64,000 nucleotides of DNA, from NCBI RefSeq assembly GCF_019112545.1, contig NW_025064895.1:612049-676048 (forward strand). Reading direction: 5' to 3'. A model generated the notes under the pieces. It was not told the DNA's origin. It saw only the letters and a list, made by a program, of their open reading frames with translations, and did not search any database. Each line of letters begins with the position of its first letter. Position 1 is the first letter of the stretch. Made by a program: the position numbers and the translations under genes. Source of the DNA: Guyanagaster necrorhizus (Eukaryota; Basidiomycota; Agaricomycetes; Agaricales; Physalacriaceae). Positions 45,296 through 57,096 of the stretch are shown here, one piece after another.

Positions 45296-47513
45296 CTATA
45301 CTTTATAACGAAATTTAGGATGCAAGTAGCCCAATTGCTCAATCTCCTCTGCACTCTTCCCCTCCAGTCTGTAATCCCTTTCTCCTCTTTCTCTCTTCGC
45401 GTTCTCCCATCTGATATACAACGCGCCAATGATCACAAGGACAGAGGCAATACTGCTGGTGACGAGGTTGAGAGTGTTGCCATTGTGATAATCGGGTGCA
45501 TCGGCGGGTAAGTAGGTCCACACACTGACACCGGCCGATATGAACCAATGAGTAGTTAGTTACTCTCACAGTGGAACTCACCCAATAATAGATCCTAGCG
45601 CACCAATACCTAGAAAAATGACTGTCAGTAAACATGATTGTGAAATAGTGTGGGATTCGCAAACCAGGGATTAAGGCTGTAGCGACTGCACGTATGGTAT
45701 CAGGTGCAGCGTTATCCGTTCCCCACGTCAGAATCACAGGTCCTGAAGTAGTCCCCCCTGCAATAGATACAAAGCATGCTGCATATCTAGAGAAATTCGA
45801 TAACTGAGAGATTGTTCAAGACATCCTGGCAGGCAACGCCCTACCTCGCGTGAGGATTTTTGGTCCCAATGGAGATAGCATATCCCAATACTATCAACAA
45901 TGTCGAGAATAAAATGGGAATTGCCCGCTGGTTCTTTCGGTAGCAAAAATATGCGTTAAGTAGGATCCATACCGCACCTAGGGCATAGGGCGGGACCGTG
46001 CGCAATTGGGTCTGAACCGTAGCTGCCAACTCAGTCAGAAGCTATTCTGGGCTTTCTTTCTAGAGAAAGCATGTCATACTGTATTTCCCCACTAGAAACG
46101 CTATCAATATGTATAACATAGAGGAGCAATTGACCACGAACATGTAGCAATGACCGTGGGCATGAACAGGCTTAACCCCTGGAAAGATATATTGATCATC
46201 AAGTAGCAGATTGAACATATCATAGTCTGTCGCAAATTCATCAGAAGGCAGCAAAAGAGACTAAAACGGAGTTGACATTAAAATTAAAGGCCCTCCATAT
46301 GAGCTTCAAAGTCGTTTTCTCTCTTATCGCCCCCACTCGCGTAGCTTGGTCTGCGTCAATCCGTGCAAGTGCCAAGGTGCGTTCCTGAGGTTTCAGCATC
46401 CGAGTATGTTGCGGGTCCGCAGGCAGTATGATGAAACACAAAAGGCCAAATCCCGTGGTAATGATGCCCTCAACAAGAAAGATCTTCCGCCATGACTTGA
46501 CCGTTCCCACGTCTTTTACAGACAGGAGACCGGAGGCAAGTAGTCCACCGACTGGCATCAAGATACTCAGTCAGGTGCAGCGGCCCTAACAAAGAAACCT
46601 ACATGCGCCCGCAAGGCTAGTGGATACACCAAAGAAGGTCCCAAGTCGCAGCACGAGCTCAGAGCGTCGATAGTACTAGAGGAGATTTGACATGGGCTGG
46701 AGCCAAGCAACCTGGAACGAACCGGAGTACTTACTCTTGACATGATATAAGTTAACCCTGACTGCCATGCAAAATGAAAGATAAAGGAACGCGAATCAGG
46801 ATAGTATCGTACCAAGGTACCACCCTCAGCTATACCGAGGAAAACTCTGGTTACAATAAGACCAGCAAACGATTTGACGAACGCCGTGCCGATTGAAACG
46901 ATTCCAAAACCAGTTACCAGGCCGGCGAGCCACACAGAACCGAAATGCTTGAGCGCGAGGTTGGACGGGATTTCGGCGGAGACGTACTGGATATTTCTAT
47001 TAGATAGGGTACTTGGAGGAAAAGGGGAACGCACAAAGATGTAGAATACCGTCAGTGCAATGTTGAAGTCGAATCCTTGCAAATTTAAATCCTTTTCAAG
47101 ACCTGGAACGAGACGACGTTCAGACGTTGCACCGATTTGGCAAAGGAGACGAGACTCACCAGCAATCTTAGCGTTTCCTGACATAAGAAAGGTATCATCT
47201 TCTTGATCATAAGCGATCTAAAAAAATCGCATACCTATCGCAGTCCTGTATGCTCCGTCAACGCAAGTTTAGATCTTTTCATAGAAAGCCAGATTGGCTA
47301 CCTGTCAATGAAATTCATGCAATCTAATCAAATTTTAAGTAAAATGACACCCGGGCAAAACCAAAAAAAAAAAAAAAACTCACAGATAAGCGTAAAGATT
47401 GGTAGCAGGACCCAATCCAACTTCTTGAGAAGTTGTTTCTCTGCATTCGGGTCAATGGCATACTCGACAACGGTGTCTTGCTCGGTCTTATATACCCCTC
47501 TTTCCTTCGACAT
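45296..47513 (-). CDS. MFS transporter, allantoate permease (anion:cation symporter) type
   Basis: About twelve short exons encode close to 490 residues. It starts MSKERGVYKTEQDTV, followed by KKLDWVLLPIFTLI, the usual first membrane segment region of Dal5/Tna1-like carriers. Other family blocks are YVSAEIPSNLALKHFGSVWL, IGTAFVKSFAGLIVTRVFLG, ASGLLSVKDVGTVKSWRKIF with LVEGIITTGFGLLCFIILPA, the cytoplasmic DPQHTRML and RTLALARIDAD segments, VQTQLRTVPPYALGAVW and a C-terminal EEIEQLGYLHPKFRY. Twelve helices are expected at the plasma membrane. Substrates in this family include allantoate, nicotinate, pantothenate and biotin precursors; the exact one cannot be read. One exon just before TVQTQL is a little shorter than in relatives, so its splice site needs checking. 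Confidence 0.82.
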
Positions 47514-48266
47514 GGAGGGCAAGATAACGGGAACAAAAGATCATTAAGAAATGTGTTTTTGAGGACGTCCGGTGGGATCCCGTGCCAATCCCCGAATTAG
47601 AACAACATTCTAGGTCTGAAAAAAATAATCCATAGGGAGTAAGTAAAATGGAAATGGGGTCTTATGATCGCTCGTCAGAAAACGTGAAGATCTGATAGAA
47701 TACTATCGCCAGTCTCGGTAGGGCGCGCCTGTAGGGAGCATTGAATGGAATACCACATAATACTAGTATCTGTCGCCAGCGAACCTCCTTCGGAGTCTGT
47801 TTGGACTCTTTCGAGGTGCGATCTATGTCAAAGAACGTTTCGGCGTTTGCTAAGCGCTCTGGATTGGGCTGAGTAGTTAGAAGGTACAATGCAATGTTGT
47901 CTCCACGCTCCGTTCTTTGCGGCGAAACTGGACTGGCGCGATGCATGCTTGCAGCTTGAACGTTATGAACTCTTGACCGGACCTTCGCAGTTAGTGTATA
48001 TTCCTGCCAATTATTAATGGGACCACATACCGATTTTCTAAACTCTTTAAGCTACCCTATGAAGCAAAATAACAGTTTCATTGGTGAATTCTCTTCCAGA
48101 AACAAAGCGTAACGACTAAATAAATCTTATTAAAGTTACATTATCTTTAGACAAGTATTTTGTAGTCTGGTTCGAGATAGCTGCAAGGGTTCGACAAGAG
48201 AAAAATCTAAACAAGTTCTTCCCGACCGAATTGGTTAACAGCAAGTACCCTCTTTCAGCATTATGC
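47514..48266. other. Intergenic with one reverse ORF of unknown status
   Basis: A reverse frame at 47662-47946 encodes 94 residues (MHRASPVSPQRTERGDNIAL, later ERLANAETFFDIDRTSKESK) with no domain I recognise. It could be a small gene or chance. A 15-base A run near 47.37 kb lies inside an intron of the transporter gene. 47950-48266 is the 3' flank of URA5 and shows nothing. Confidence 0.35.
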
Positions 48267-48929
48267 TCAATCCTTGATGCCATAGCGTTCCCAATATACC
48301 TTCATGCCGTCCAGTTCCAGCGTCTTTCCTTCACTCTCGAGCCACCCCATTAAATCTCGCATCCTGAGTATCGCGCGCACTTTTCCGCGTCCTACTATTT
48401 CTTCTACTTCCCGGACTGTGCTCGTTCCTTCCTCTCGTCCGACCTCTTCCCTATCAAGACACTGCACGACGCCGACCACTTCACCACCAGCACTCCGTAC
48501 GGCATCGATGGCACCCCGAATAGCCTTTCCGGATGTCATAACGTCGTCCACGATGACCACCTTCTTTCCCGCCATTGGAACTCCGACAAGCATCCCGCCC
48601 TCGCCGTGATCCTTGACCTCCTTTCGATCATAGGCCATACCGACATCCCGTCCGTACTTGTCGAACAGCTTGACAACCGTAATTGCACCCAAGGGTATTC
48701 CCTTATACGCCGGGCCAAATAATATGTCGAAATCACCCACATTAGCGAGGGTATCTGCGAGAGCAGTGGCCAAGACAGACAAGGTGGAACCCGACGAGAG
48801 CAGCGAGGAGTTAAAGAAGTAGGGTGACTGCCGTCCGGATTTGAGCGTGAACGAACCGAATTTCAAGGCGCCCACGGACATTGCATGACTGATTAGACTC
48901 GCTTGGGAAGGGCTGAGTGTGGCGGCCAT
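48267..48929 (-). CDS. URA5: Orotate phosphoribosyltransferase (pyrimidine biosynthesis)
   Basis: A single intronless exon encodes 220 residues, the usual length for fungal OPRTase. It converts orotate and PRPP to orotidine 5'-phosphate in the cytosol. Visible motifs: FTLKSGRQSPYFFNSS near the N-terminus, ILFGPAYKGIPLGAITVVKL, the flexible loop AYDRKEVKDHGEGGMLVG with catalytic Lys residues, and the PRPP-binding signature VVIVDDVMTSGKAIRGAID. The C-terminus DGMKVYWERYGIKD is complete. The start at MAATLSPSQASLISHAM is the first in-frame ATG after an upstream stop. Lack of introns contrasts with its neighbours but is common for this gene. Confidence 0.96.
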   Translation of the reverse strand: MAATLSPSQASLISHAMSVGALKFGSFTLKSGRQSPYFFNSSLLSSGSTLSVLATALADTLANVGDFDILFGPAYKGIPLGAITVVKLFDKYGRDVGMAYDRKEVKDHGEGGMLVGVPMAGKKVVIVDDVMTSGKAIRGAIDAVRSAGGEVVGVVQCLDREEVGREEGTSTVREVEEIVGRGKVRAILRMRDLMGWLESEGKTLELDGMKVYWERYGIKD

Positions 48930-51900
48930 CGTCGGTAGTGGTCGTCAAAGTGGCGAAATTTTGCGATCGACCCGAAGATCTGAATCTCTGTCAGGAACAC
49001 AGCCACATTTTAGCCCTGGACAGGACGACTGGCTATTCATCCCATCTTCTCCGCGTTCCTTTCCCTGTAACTTACTCTTGCCTTGATACCGGGACTTTTT
49101 TTTTTAAAGTAGCTTCCTTGCTGATGAATAACAACGATCAACCCCGTCATCTTCGTTTGAATGGGCACTAGTATCCGAGGCCAACAAACAGCGCGGCCTT
49201 CCCTCCTCACCAATCTTTCTGATCAACTACGGTCCGAACTAGGCGCGGTTGTAATCTTCTGTCTTGCTGTGGCGACCGAGAAGGTGCTTGCCTCCGAGGA
49301 TTTGCATCAGCCTTGAAGCTTGCAAATCATCAGCTTTCCACCGCGCTTCTATTGACAAAATGTTATATGCATGCATGCGGCGTGTGTATGGAAGGATTTC
49401 ACTGTGCATACCGTATACTTACTTACTGAAATACCCCGAGTCTTACGTCCGTGTGTCCATAAATCAAAATCGGCCCCAAACCCTGGAACGGCTTCGTCGA
49501 TGATCCTCAAAGGTAGCCCGGGCGATTGCTGCTCCTTTGGTACTTCAGTCCTGGTATCTAAGATCTTTTAATTAGGTTTTTGCTCGAATTGAGCGGCCTG
49601 TGGGGTGATGCGATGTATCTTTGTCTATTCCTCGGAATTGACTTGCCGCGGCTATCCAGGGTTACCGGGGATTTATTTTCCTTGGCGTCGCGTCTTTACA
49701 TACAGGCACTAATTTCACTGGTTTTGATTCATGAACATACGAAACAGCTCGTTGGAGAGAACAAGTCGTGTTGCGGCTCTGGATGCTATCGACAGTACTT
49801 GCTCGTACACCAGGTGTAAACCTTGATAGATCGGTGTCAAGTTAATCACATAACTTGCCGTAACGGAACTTTCTCGTCAGTAAATGACAGGGCGAACGAC
49901 GGATTATGTCCTGACGTTGCAACATCAGAGTTCTACCGGAATATCCAACTAAGGCCAACATATGTTTCTCATTAACATGGCGATGATATCGCACTGGATT
50001 GAACCGTTGACGGCGACTACGTCGCAAAACATTTATTTCCTCGGGCCTCCTCCAAGTGATGGTTCCGATTTCCGCTGTCCCGCTTGAGGTTCTCGCACCC
50101 GCGTACACGACCGCGCCGGGGATAGATATTGCTGTAGGAAAAATTCTCAGTGACAGATAGCACGGTCGGTGTTTTGGGGGTTGGCGTGAAACGCACATGC
50201 GATATCTGTGGCCGATGGAACCCAGGAAAGCTGACCATCGTATCCTGCCTCGATCGTGCGTAGGAACGAGCTTCGGGGCCGAGGGGGACAGGCGCCGTGT
50301 ACCTATTACAAGCGGTAAGGTTTGTACCCGTTCCACTTCAAGTCACCCGTATCGACCGAAAACGATATCACTAAGCCACATACAATCAACATTATTGTAG
50401 CCGACAGCAATCCCCCTCCTAAGAGACTCTAGCGGCATCACCAGCATTTCTATTCTGGTATGACCACAAGTCATCCTCGAAAACCTTAAACATGAATTCA
50501 AGGTCAAATTCACTCCGAACACGTTAGCCGCGGAAAAAAACAACAGCAAGGCGTCACTGACGTACGCAACAAAGTCAGCTGTCTTTATAGAATTCAGCAG
50601 ACTGGAGAGAGTGACGTCGAGTTCTCAACTTGGCTCCTCTGATAGGTCCTTTCGTATCGAGGAATCAGTCTCAAATCCGATAGCCGTGGGCGACCAAGAA
50701 CACCCGCACTATATGTTCAACGGTTGACATTTTGTACCGGTTAACCAGTGTCAAAGGAGCGAAATTGTGAAAGAAGAATAGAGGCAATTCAGCCACCAAC
50801 AACACAAGGTAATTCTATGAAGACTCGGTCTGATTTATCAAAGGAAGACACTAGTCCACAACACGTCCTGCAGGAAAGATCTCAAGGTACAGCACCTCTA
50901 CTGGATCAGAATAAAGCGCAGACCGTGGCAAAATAGAGGGACCTGATTCGATCGGAATGTGTTGTAGATGGGAAAATTCGGTACCACATGAACTCGCCAA
51001 AACTGTTTGCCATTTCTCCGTCATTCGTAGGAAAAACACGCACCCAATGATTAAACAGCATCAAAAAGAACGTTCGAAAGCCTTGGGGTTTGCCATTTGG
51101 ACAGACAGGAAAGCCATTTGAAGCAAGATCGTCCCTGAGCCTTAAAAAGAATTCGAATGGGTGAACAACGCCTAGATAAATTCAAACAACGGTGGTAGAT
51201 CAAGCGACAGACCAGCCAAAGTCGAGTATCTCCTAACTTCGTGAGGCGGCCTGACACGGACTAAGCTCAGTCATAGTTGCGTCGGGCTTGCTCAGCCATA
51301 CGCGCGACCAGCTGAGAATCCACATGGGGATTCCCTCTAAAAACACTCCGCTGCAGTTCCAGAAATAAAGCATCACCTGGGCGTAAATCATGAGGGATAA
51401 TTCCGAAAGAATCCAGCAGAACAGCGAAGATGCCTCATGCATCATCACGTTAGGCGGAGAAAACCAGTGACCCACTTTCCGCAGCGCTGTTCTCACTTCT
51501 CAGAGAAGTCTAGCTGAAGACGAAGCGCGTTCGATGTAATTTTACTGGCAATAGAATATGCGGAGAGATAAGCAAATCCCACAAGTTATAAGTGAAAGAT
51601 GATACAGCAGGATGGTTCTGATGGGAGACCCATTCTTTAATTATATGTCAAGAGATTCACAAGATCTGGACAAGATTGATCAGGGTCTAACGTCTAACAG
51701 CGGTTTGATGTCTGACAACATTCGGACAGGCCAGGAAGGACGTCTACATGGACGAAAAGCGTAGATTCAGATCAAGGTCGGAGTCCTAGACAAGTACAGT
51801 CGCACAATGCGATGATATCTTTGCCAGTGTTTCACTCGAGGTCATCACGAAAAAAGCCTAGCTGTGTGGGTAGTCTTGACGGTCATGCGCCGATTCCGGG

Positions 51901-52471
51901 AAAACTGAGAAACCCCAGCGAAAGGCACCGGATATTGCGAACAGTTGATACCGGCAAGGCCGACATCCAATGCATCCGCCCCTCCTTGCTTCTTGGATTC
52001 GATTTCATCAAGCTTCGCAGAGCACCATGATTTCCTCGGATGTTTCATTTTGATGCGATAACTAATCATTGGGAGCAATCCTGTCGGAAGATTATAGCCA
52101 TAGATACCAGAGAGCCTTCTTTAATGTACGAAATGTGAGGTTGAGAGCTAGAAGACTCGAGACCTTGGAGGTAAATACGAGAGGGGGTGGGGGGAGCAAA
52201 GACGGCTACAGACGCCACCTTGATCCGATCAATATTCCGGAATTTTTTTCCGCGCACCGCATGCGGAAGACAATATAATATATAGATAAAGTTCATATGT
52301 GGATACTGTGCAAGAATAAGTAAATACTATTGAGCGGTGATGTATCGAGAGATGCTGGTTATACAGATGACATGCAGTGTGTAATGATATATGAGGATGG
52401 TATAGTTATGAACAACTTGGCGCTTCAAAAATTTCAATACAGAACATACAAGTAGAAAGTATTGCAAGATA
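48930..52471. other. Gene-poor interval of 3.5 kb, no recognised gene
   Basis: The first 200 bp are the URA5 promoter. Reverse frames at 49842-50336, 50017-50238 and 51233-51496 (the last with a hydrophobic run, SLFCWILSELSLMIYAQVML) and short forward frames at 49580-49819 and 50748-50936 lack domains and consistent exon structure. Composition is balanced and no terminal repeats stand out. It may hold decayed genes too old to identify. Confidence 0.4.
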
Positions 52472-53493
52472 TCAGGGCGACTGTAGGCGCTCATAAGACA
52501 AAGATATAGGCGAAGGTACTGGAGTCCGACGACGAGATAGAGAAGCCGGCAAGACATCGACATCTATATCATGTAGCCGAGGGAGAGTCGGAGTGGCAGT
52601 CCGCCGTCGTTTCAGAGGGGGTAATGTAACATCCTCTTTCATGTTTTTAGCGATATCAGTCCATGCGGAGCACGTCACACGCTCCGATGTTGTTGTTCGA
52701 GTGTTGGATGGAGTTGCACGGCGCACAGAGTGGTGTATCTGGATGGCCGGCCGAGAAATACGTTCAGGTGTTGTCGAAGTGGATGCGGACGATGTCGAAG
52801 ATGGAGATGCTCGGGAAAAGTTTGAAAACAGCCTGTCGAAATTGATTAGCAATGAGACGGGTGAAAGGGATGAGCAGGACAGGGACGTACTCTTCGGCAT
52901 CTATCTTTCTCTTCAACACGTTGTACCGCCGTTCTAGCTCATCTTTTTCCTGCTTCAACTGGAGAGCATTGTCTCGAGCTATGCGAGCCACATTTAGAAG
53001 ACCAAGCGTCGCCGCAGCATGGACTTCGGCTCGTCGTCGCCACAACCCACAATTCAGCCGCAGAGCAGAATTTTCAGCGCCAAGCCTGGCACATTCGGAT
53101 AGTGCCTTTGGAGTATCCATGGAGGAATCGATGTGTGGGTTGGGTTCATCAAGGTAGAGGCGACGAATGCTGGGAATTATATGGGCACGGAGGTGGGCAG
53201 GGATGAGGGCAGGGTCGATGTTCACTATTACCGCCTTGAACATATAGTTGAAGGGGGACAGGTAAAGGGCTCACCAGTTGTGTACGGGGCTCGGCATGTG
53301 GGGCAGAGATGTATGGTGGCATAGGGCTTAATTGCGTTAACAGCGCGGAATACGCATTCGGTGCAGAACACATGGCCTACAGGAGGCATGATAGGTGGGT
53401 GGGCCACGAAATGAAGGCGAGGAAGAGGGACGTACCACAGGGCAAAGCGACCGGCTGGTTGAGTTGGTCAATGCAAATACTGCAAGACGGCAT
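52472..53493 (-). CDS. RING finger / coiled-coil protein 2
   Basis: Four exons encode roughly 285 residues. The RING starts at the N-terminus: MPSCSICIDQLNQPVALPCG, then HVFCTECVFRAV and LCPTCRAPY, a complete C3HC4 set. After VNIDPALIPAHLRAHIIPSI comes a helical region (SECARLGAENSALRLNCGLW, then ARIARDNALQLKQEKDELER), likely a coiled coil. The Ser/Thr-rich tail contains basic KRRRTATPTLPR. Introns after the CG of the RING and after the RING domain sit at the same places as in the gene at 10591-11732, so the two probably share ancestry. Likely an E3 ubiquitin ligase; the basic tail hints at nuclear location. Confidence 0.78.
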
Positions 53494-55821
53494 GGTGAAG
53501 GTGGGATGGAGAGCAGGAGGATATCAGGATCGCTTTTATAAGATGGAAGGATCGCGGACAGAACAGGCAAACAGGCATTCCGAAGGTAACCGAGGAGTTA
53601 TCAATGACATGTTTCTTCTCTCAGGCAATGGTGCGAGAGGTAATCCACAGAGGCTGGATGACTCTTGACTTAGCCGAGAAGACGGATTAGGCGATTGGTT
53701 TGAAATGTATCGGCCTCGGAGCGACCGTTTCCATTTCGATCTAGGCCCATGGAAAACATAAGATCCATCGGGCGACCACCACCTCCTTGGCGATGCCGCC
53801 GTGTGAGTTCCTGTGAGTTCCGCACGAGTATACTTGGAAAATCCACAGTTCAAATCCGTGCCTCCACGCATGGCGGAATCTGATCCCACATGAACCAGAT
53901 TCCAACTGAAACTATTCCTCCGATCTCCACTGCTCACATTGCTCAACCGACAGAAGATGTTATATCACAGCCTACACTGCATTGCACCGCGCCCACCATA
54001 GATAGATGCACAACAGCGGATCGAACAAGGTGTTCGAACCATTCATTTCGTTATGTATGGTAAAGTGCGAGACTCCTCCGAAACCATCCTCTTTCCAGGC
54101 CGGTCTATAACCTGCCTCTCCCCAAGAGGTACCCAGAATAAATGAAACAAGGTCGGAAGCCAATCCCAAGTACCCCTTGTCGTGGAGACAGTTGGGACAT
54201 TGGTTCGGAACTCGGACTCAGATGATTACCCGTAACTGCAATGACCATGTCCATGTCGGAGAGATGTGGCGTACAACTTTACGACAGTAGTCCGTTAATC
54301 ACTTCAAAGTAGCCGGTAAGTCGCTGTCAGCTGGTATTGTGCCCGACTTGAACTCAAGTGATGCGCAGAACATCGTGAATGGTAATATGTACATAGCCGG
54401 AAACCGAACTGTGATATTGTAAGTCAATTTCTGATAGAGGAAATTGCTTAGCAACATACCAGTTTCCAAGGATCTTTTCCGTGGATCGGAGAACCCAACT
54501 GTCTGGAGGACTTACGGAGGGCAAGCTTCAAAGTTCTACGCTCCAGTCTTTCCTGCCCTAATTGGGGTTGCGAAGGTCCGCGGCGCGACATCAAATCGTA
54601 CCTGCGACTGACAAACTGAAATTGACAATGACAATTTCATATTTCTTCTTGACTCTTTTCCTTGTCTTTTTAGCAGAGCGGCTAACGGAGGAACACCCAC
54701 CGTTCAGGGCATCTCTGTCAATGATGACCTAACAGAACAGCATCCATGAACGCTACAAGTACTCCGCGGAATGGGAGCCTCGCTAACGAGAAGCAGGTAC
54801 TTTATAGCACTCAAACCGCGGTACAACGAACGATCTACTCCGTTTCTCTAGAATCGATTAAAACCTTTACCTCATCAAACGGTCACAGAAAAATAGCGAT
54901 ATGTACTCACAATAGTCCCAAGTCCAAGCATTGTGCCCTAAACTTCTTCAGCTCACCAGAGGCTAATAACGGCGACGAAGCTGGTCGTCGAGATGGAGTA
55001 GATGTCAAGTTATACCGGCACAAGAGAAAGATATCCATCAGTCTTGAGAACCTCGTGGTGTTCTTTCAAAGTCTCTTCAGCCATTCTTTAAGCTTGTTTA
55101 TCATTTGAGGAGGCTGAGAGGCCTTCACCTCTGCCATTGTAACACTATCTCCTACCTTACTTTGCTGAAAGCTGTCACCGGGAGCTTTATTGCAAAAAAA
55201 TAAGAGAGGCTGAAAAGGATATGGTATGATTCAAGTAAAAGATCCTCGCAGGTGTACAACTTCCAGTCAAGAAGAAAGGTGTTTCTACAGAAAAAGTCTG
55301 GGATTTCATAATCCAGAAAAAATCTGAGAGCGAAGAGCAATGCATGCGCACTCACAATGAAGAGGTGAGCGGCCAGACGGAGAAACGCTCTAATTAGCCC
55401 ACTAAAAGCACCAAACTACTTCAGACAGCCACAACTATACTTAACATGTAACATACCAAGCCGACAGATCCTGGGAACTGGATCCCTTGGACATAGGACC
55501 TAACCAATAAAACAACAGGATCAATGAGCGATGACTGGGACTAAGAGGGATAGAGCCTGAGACCAAATAGAGGCAAACAAATCCCCACGTGACAAACGCG
55601 ACTTTTGACACCATCTCGATCGTGGAGACTTGAACTTCGTTCGATTCTTGGACTTTGAGTCCCGAGAGCTTAGCAATCTCATTCCTACGCGAAAAATTAT
55701 TGGACTTAATCATTGGGGTCCCAGAATCTGCAGTTTTAGGATCCCGATACTAGTATGTCTTCTCACTTACTTTCCGTTCAAGATACTGAGGTGGTAGTTC
55801 CGAGACCTTCACAGTCAAATA
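53494..55821. other. Gene-poor interval with unplaced ORFs
   Basis: Reverse frames at 53536-53946 and 53972-54169 (GLASDLVSFILGTSWGEAGY, then VSHFTIHNEMNG) could be remnants of one coding sequence, and a forward frame at 54746-55108 has no domain. Otherwise nothing is visible. A direct repeat of TGTGAGTTCC occurs near 53810. Confidence 0.35.
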
Positions 55822-57096
55822 ATGGATCAGTTTGTATTCCATTGCTCGATATGCTTGAAAGAGAACGCCGTTCCACTCATGCGGTCCCTGATGTGCGGTT
55901 GGTGCCTTTCACTGTAGCATACGCTAGTCTCTTGAGGTTGAAATCCATTCTATAGGTCACAGTTTCTGCGCACCATGTCTTCATGAATACATGACAGCAA
56001 CCTCTCGCCCAACATGCCCTGAATGTCGCGAAAGAATCAAACGGGGAGATGAGAGGCGGATCTTTCTCAACATGTCGTATGTTCCACGAGCGACTACTGT
56101 CATCTCGGGACTTGCACAGATGGATGCCAATGCGAGACTTGTCAGTGTGGCCAAGGCGGGAAAGAAGATAGCACAGGCCACCAAGGACTTGCGATGTGAT
56201 CAGGATCTTGCGGTTCGTGAGAGCTACCGTTATCATGCCTGCTACAGACCTGATAAGCAGTAGGAGGCACTTTTACGCGCGGTTGAAGACTTCAAGGAGC
56301 GAATCGCGCCTACTTTTGCAGAACTGGACGTGAAACGCCGAGAGATTCAGAAGATGAGTCGAGACCATGAGGTGGCCCTACAAGCGGCAAAAACTCGCCT
56401 CCTAGAAGTCGAATTGGAGAGAGATCAGGCTCTAACTTGTGCGCAGCAAGCTATAACAAACAAGTCGGAGTATGAAGAAAGCATGTCGAGCCTCAGATCC
56501 GACAATATGGCATTGACAGAGAGAAACAGCTCGCTAGAGGCAAAGGATGCCAGACAGAAGATGACTATCCAAGCCTTAGGAACGGACATGAAAGCGAAAG
56601 ATGCCCAAATCGAGCAATACAGACAAACAATCACTGAGCAGAAGGTGAAGTCCTGGGTTACGTTCCTCTCATGATTGCTAAAATCACTTTAGAACCGAAT
56701 CCATCGATACAAAGCACGAATTGAAGAGCTCAAAATCCAACAAAATGCCCGAGTTTATGAAAAATCAGTCGTTCTTCCAGATGAGGTAGACAAATTGTTC
56801 TAATGCGAAAAGTACATGGCTCATGCCTGCACAAGATCGACCTTGACGAAGCCATTAGCCATCATTCGCCTCATCGGCTCCGGACCTCTGGTCACGTACA
56901 ACAAGAAGATAACAATGCCGGGGACTTTGAGGGCATGCCGGGACCGTCGTTCAGCTCCGAGCAGGTACCTCAATGTTTGAAACGGAAACGAGCAGAGGAA
57001 CGCTCTTCCAGACCTCTGCGTGCAGCGAACGGTAACTTTGGAAAGTTGTTCGCAACAGGACCAAAGCGGTCGGTTCGCGTGCCGAAAGGACCATGA
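55822..57096 (+). CDS. RING / coiled-coil E3 ligase, TRAIP-like
   Basis: Five exons (55822-55897, 55956-56212, 56264-56644, 56693-56785, 56836-57096) keep frame and give 355 residues. The short first exon starts MDQFVFHCSICLKENAVPLM and ends in the middle of the CGH motif; exon 2 supplies HSFCAPC and CPECRERI, completing a C3HC4 RING in the first 60 residues. Residues 100-270 form a coiled coil (for example VALQAAKTRLLEVELERDQA and EYEESMSSLRSDNMALTERN). The C-terminal part has GDFEGMPGPSFSSEQ, a basic LKRKRAEERSSRPLR and a KRSVRVPKGP end. This order resembles TRAIP-type E3 ligases involved in genome maintenance, but the assignment rests on architecture. An alternative start at 55755 is in the wrong frame for the RING. 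Confidence 0.78.

Noticed and set aside
47360..47376. Poly-A run as a possible retroposition tail
   Set aside because: It lies in an intron of the MFS transporter, with no target duplication or element upstream.
53830..53900. tRNA-like B-box (TTCAAATCC) and similar GTTCGA motifs elsewhere
   Set aside because: No matching A-box, acceptor stem or anticodon stem could be paired around any of them.
55755..55955. Start at 55755 (MSSHLLSVQDTEVV) for the TRAIP-like gene
   Set aside because: That frame lacks the first half of the RING. The ATG at 55822 gives the C-x2-C pair and joins across the intron to complete CGH.
55991..57096. First impression that the TRAIP-like gene is a pseudogene because of a stop at 56261
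   Set aside because: A GT-AG intron (56213-56263) removes the stop and keeps frame, and the remaining introns also splice in frame.
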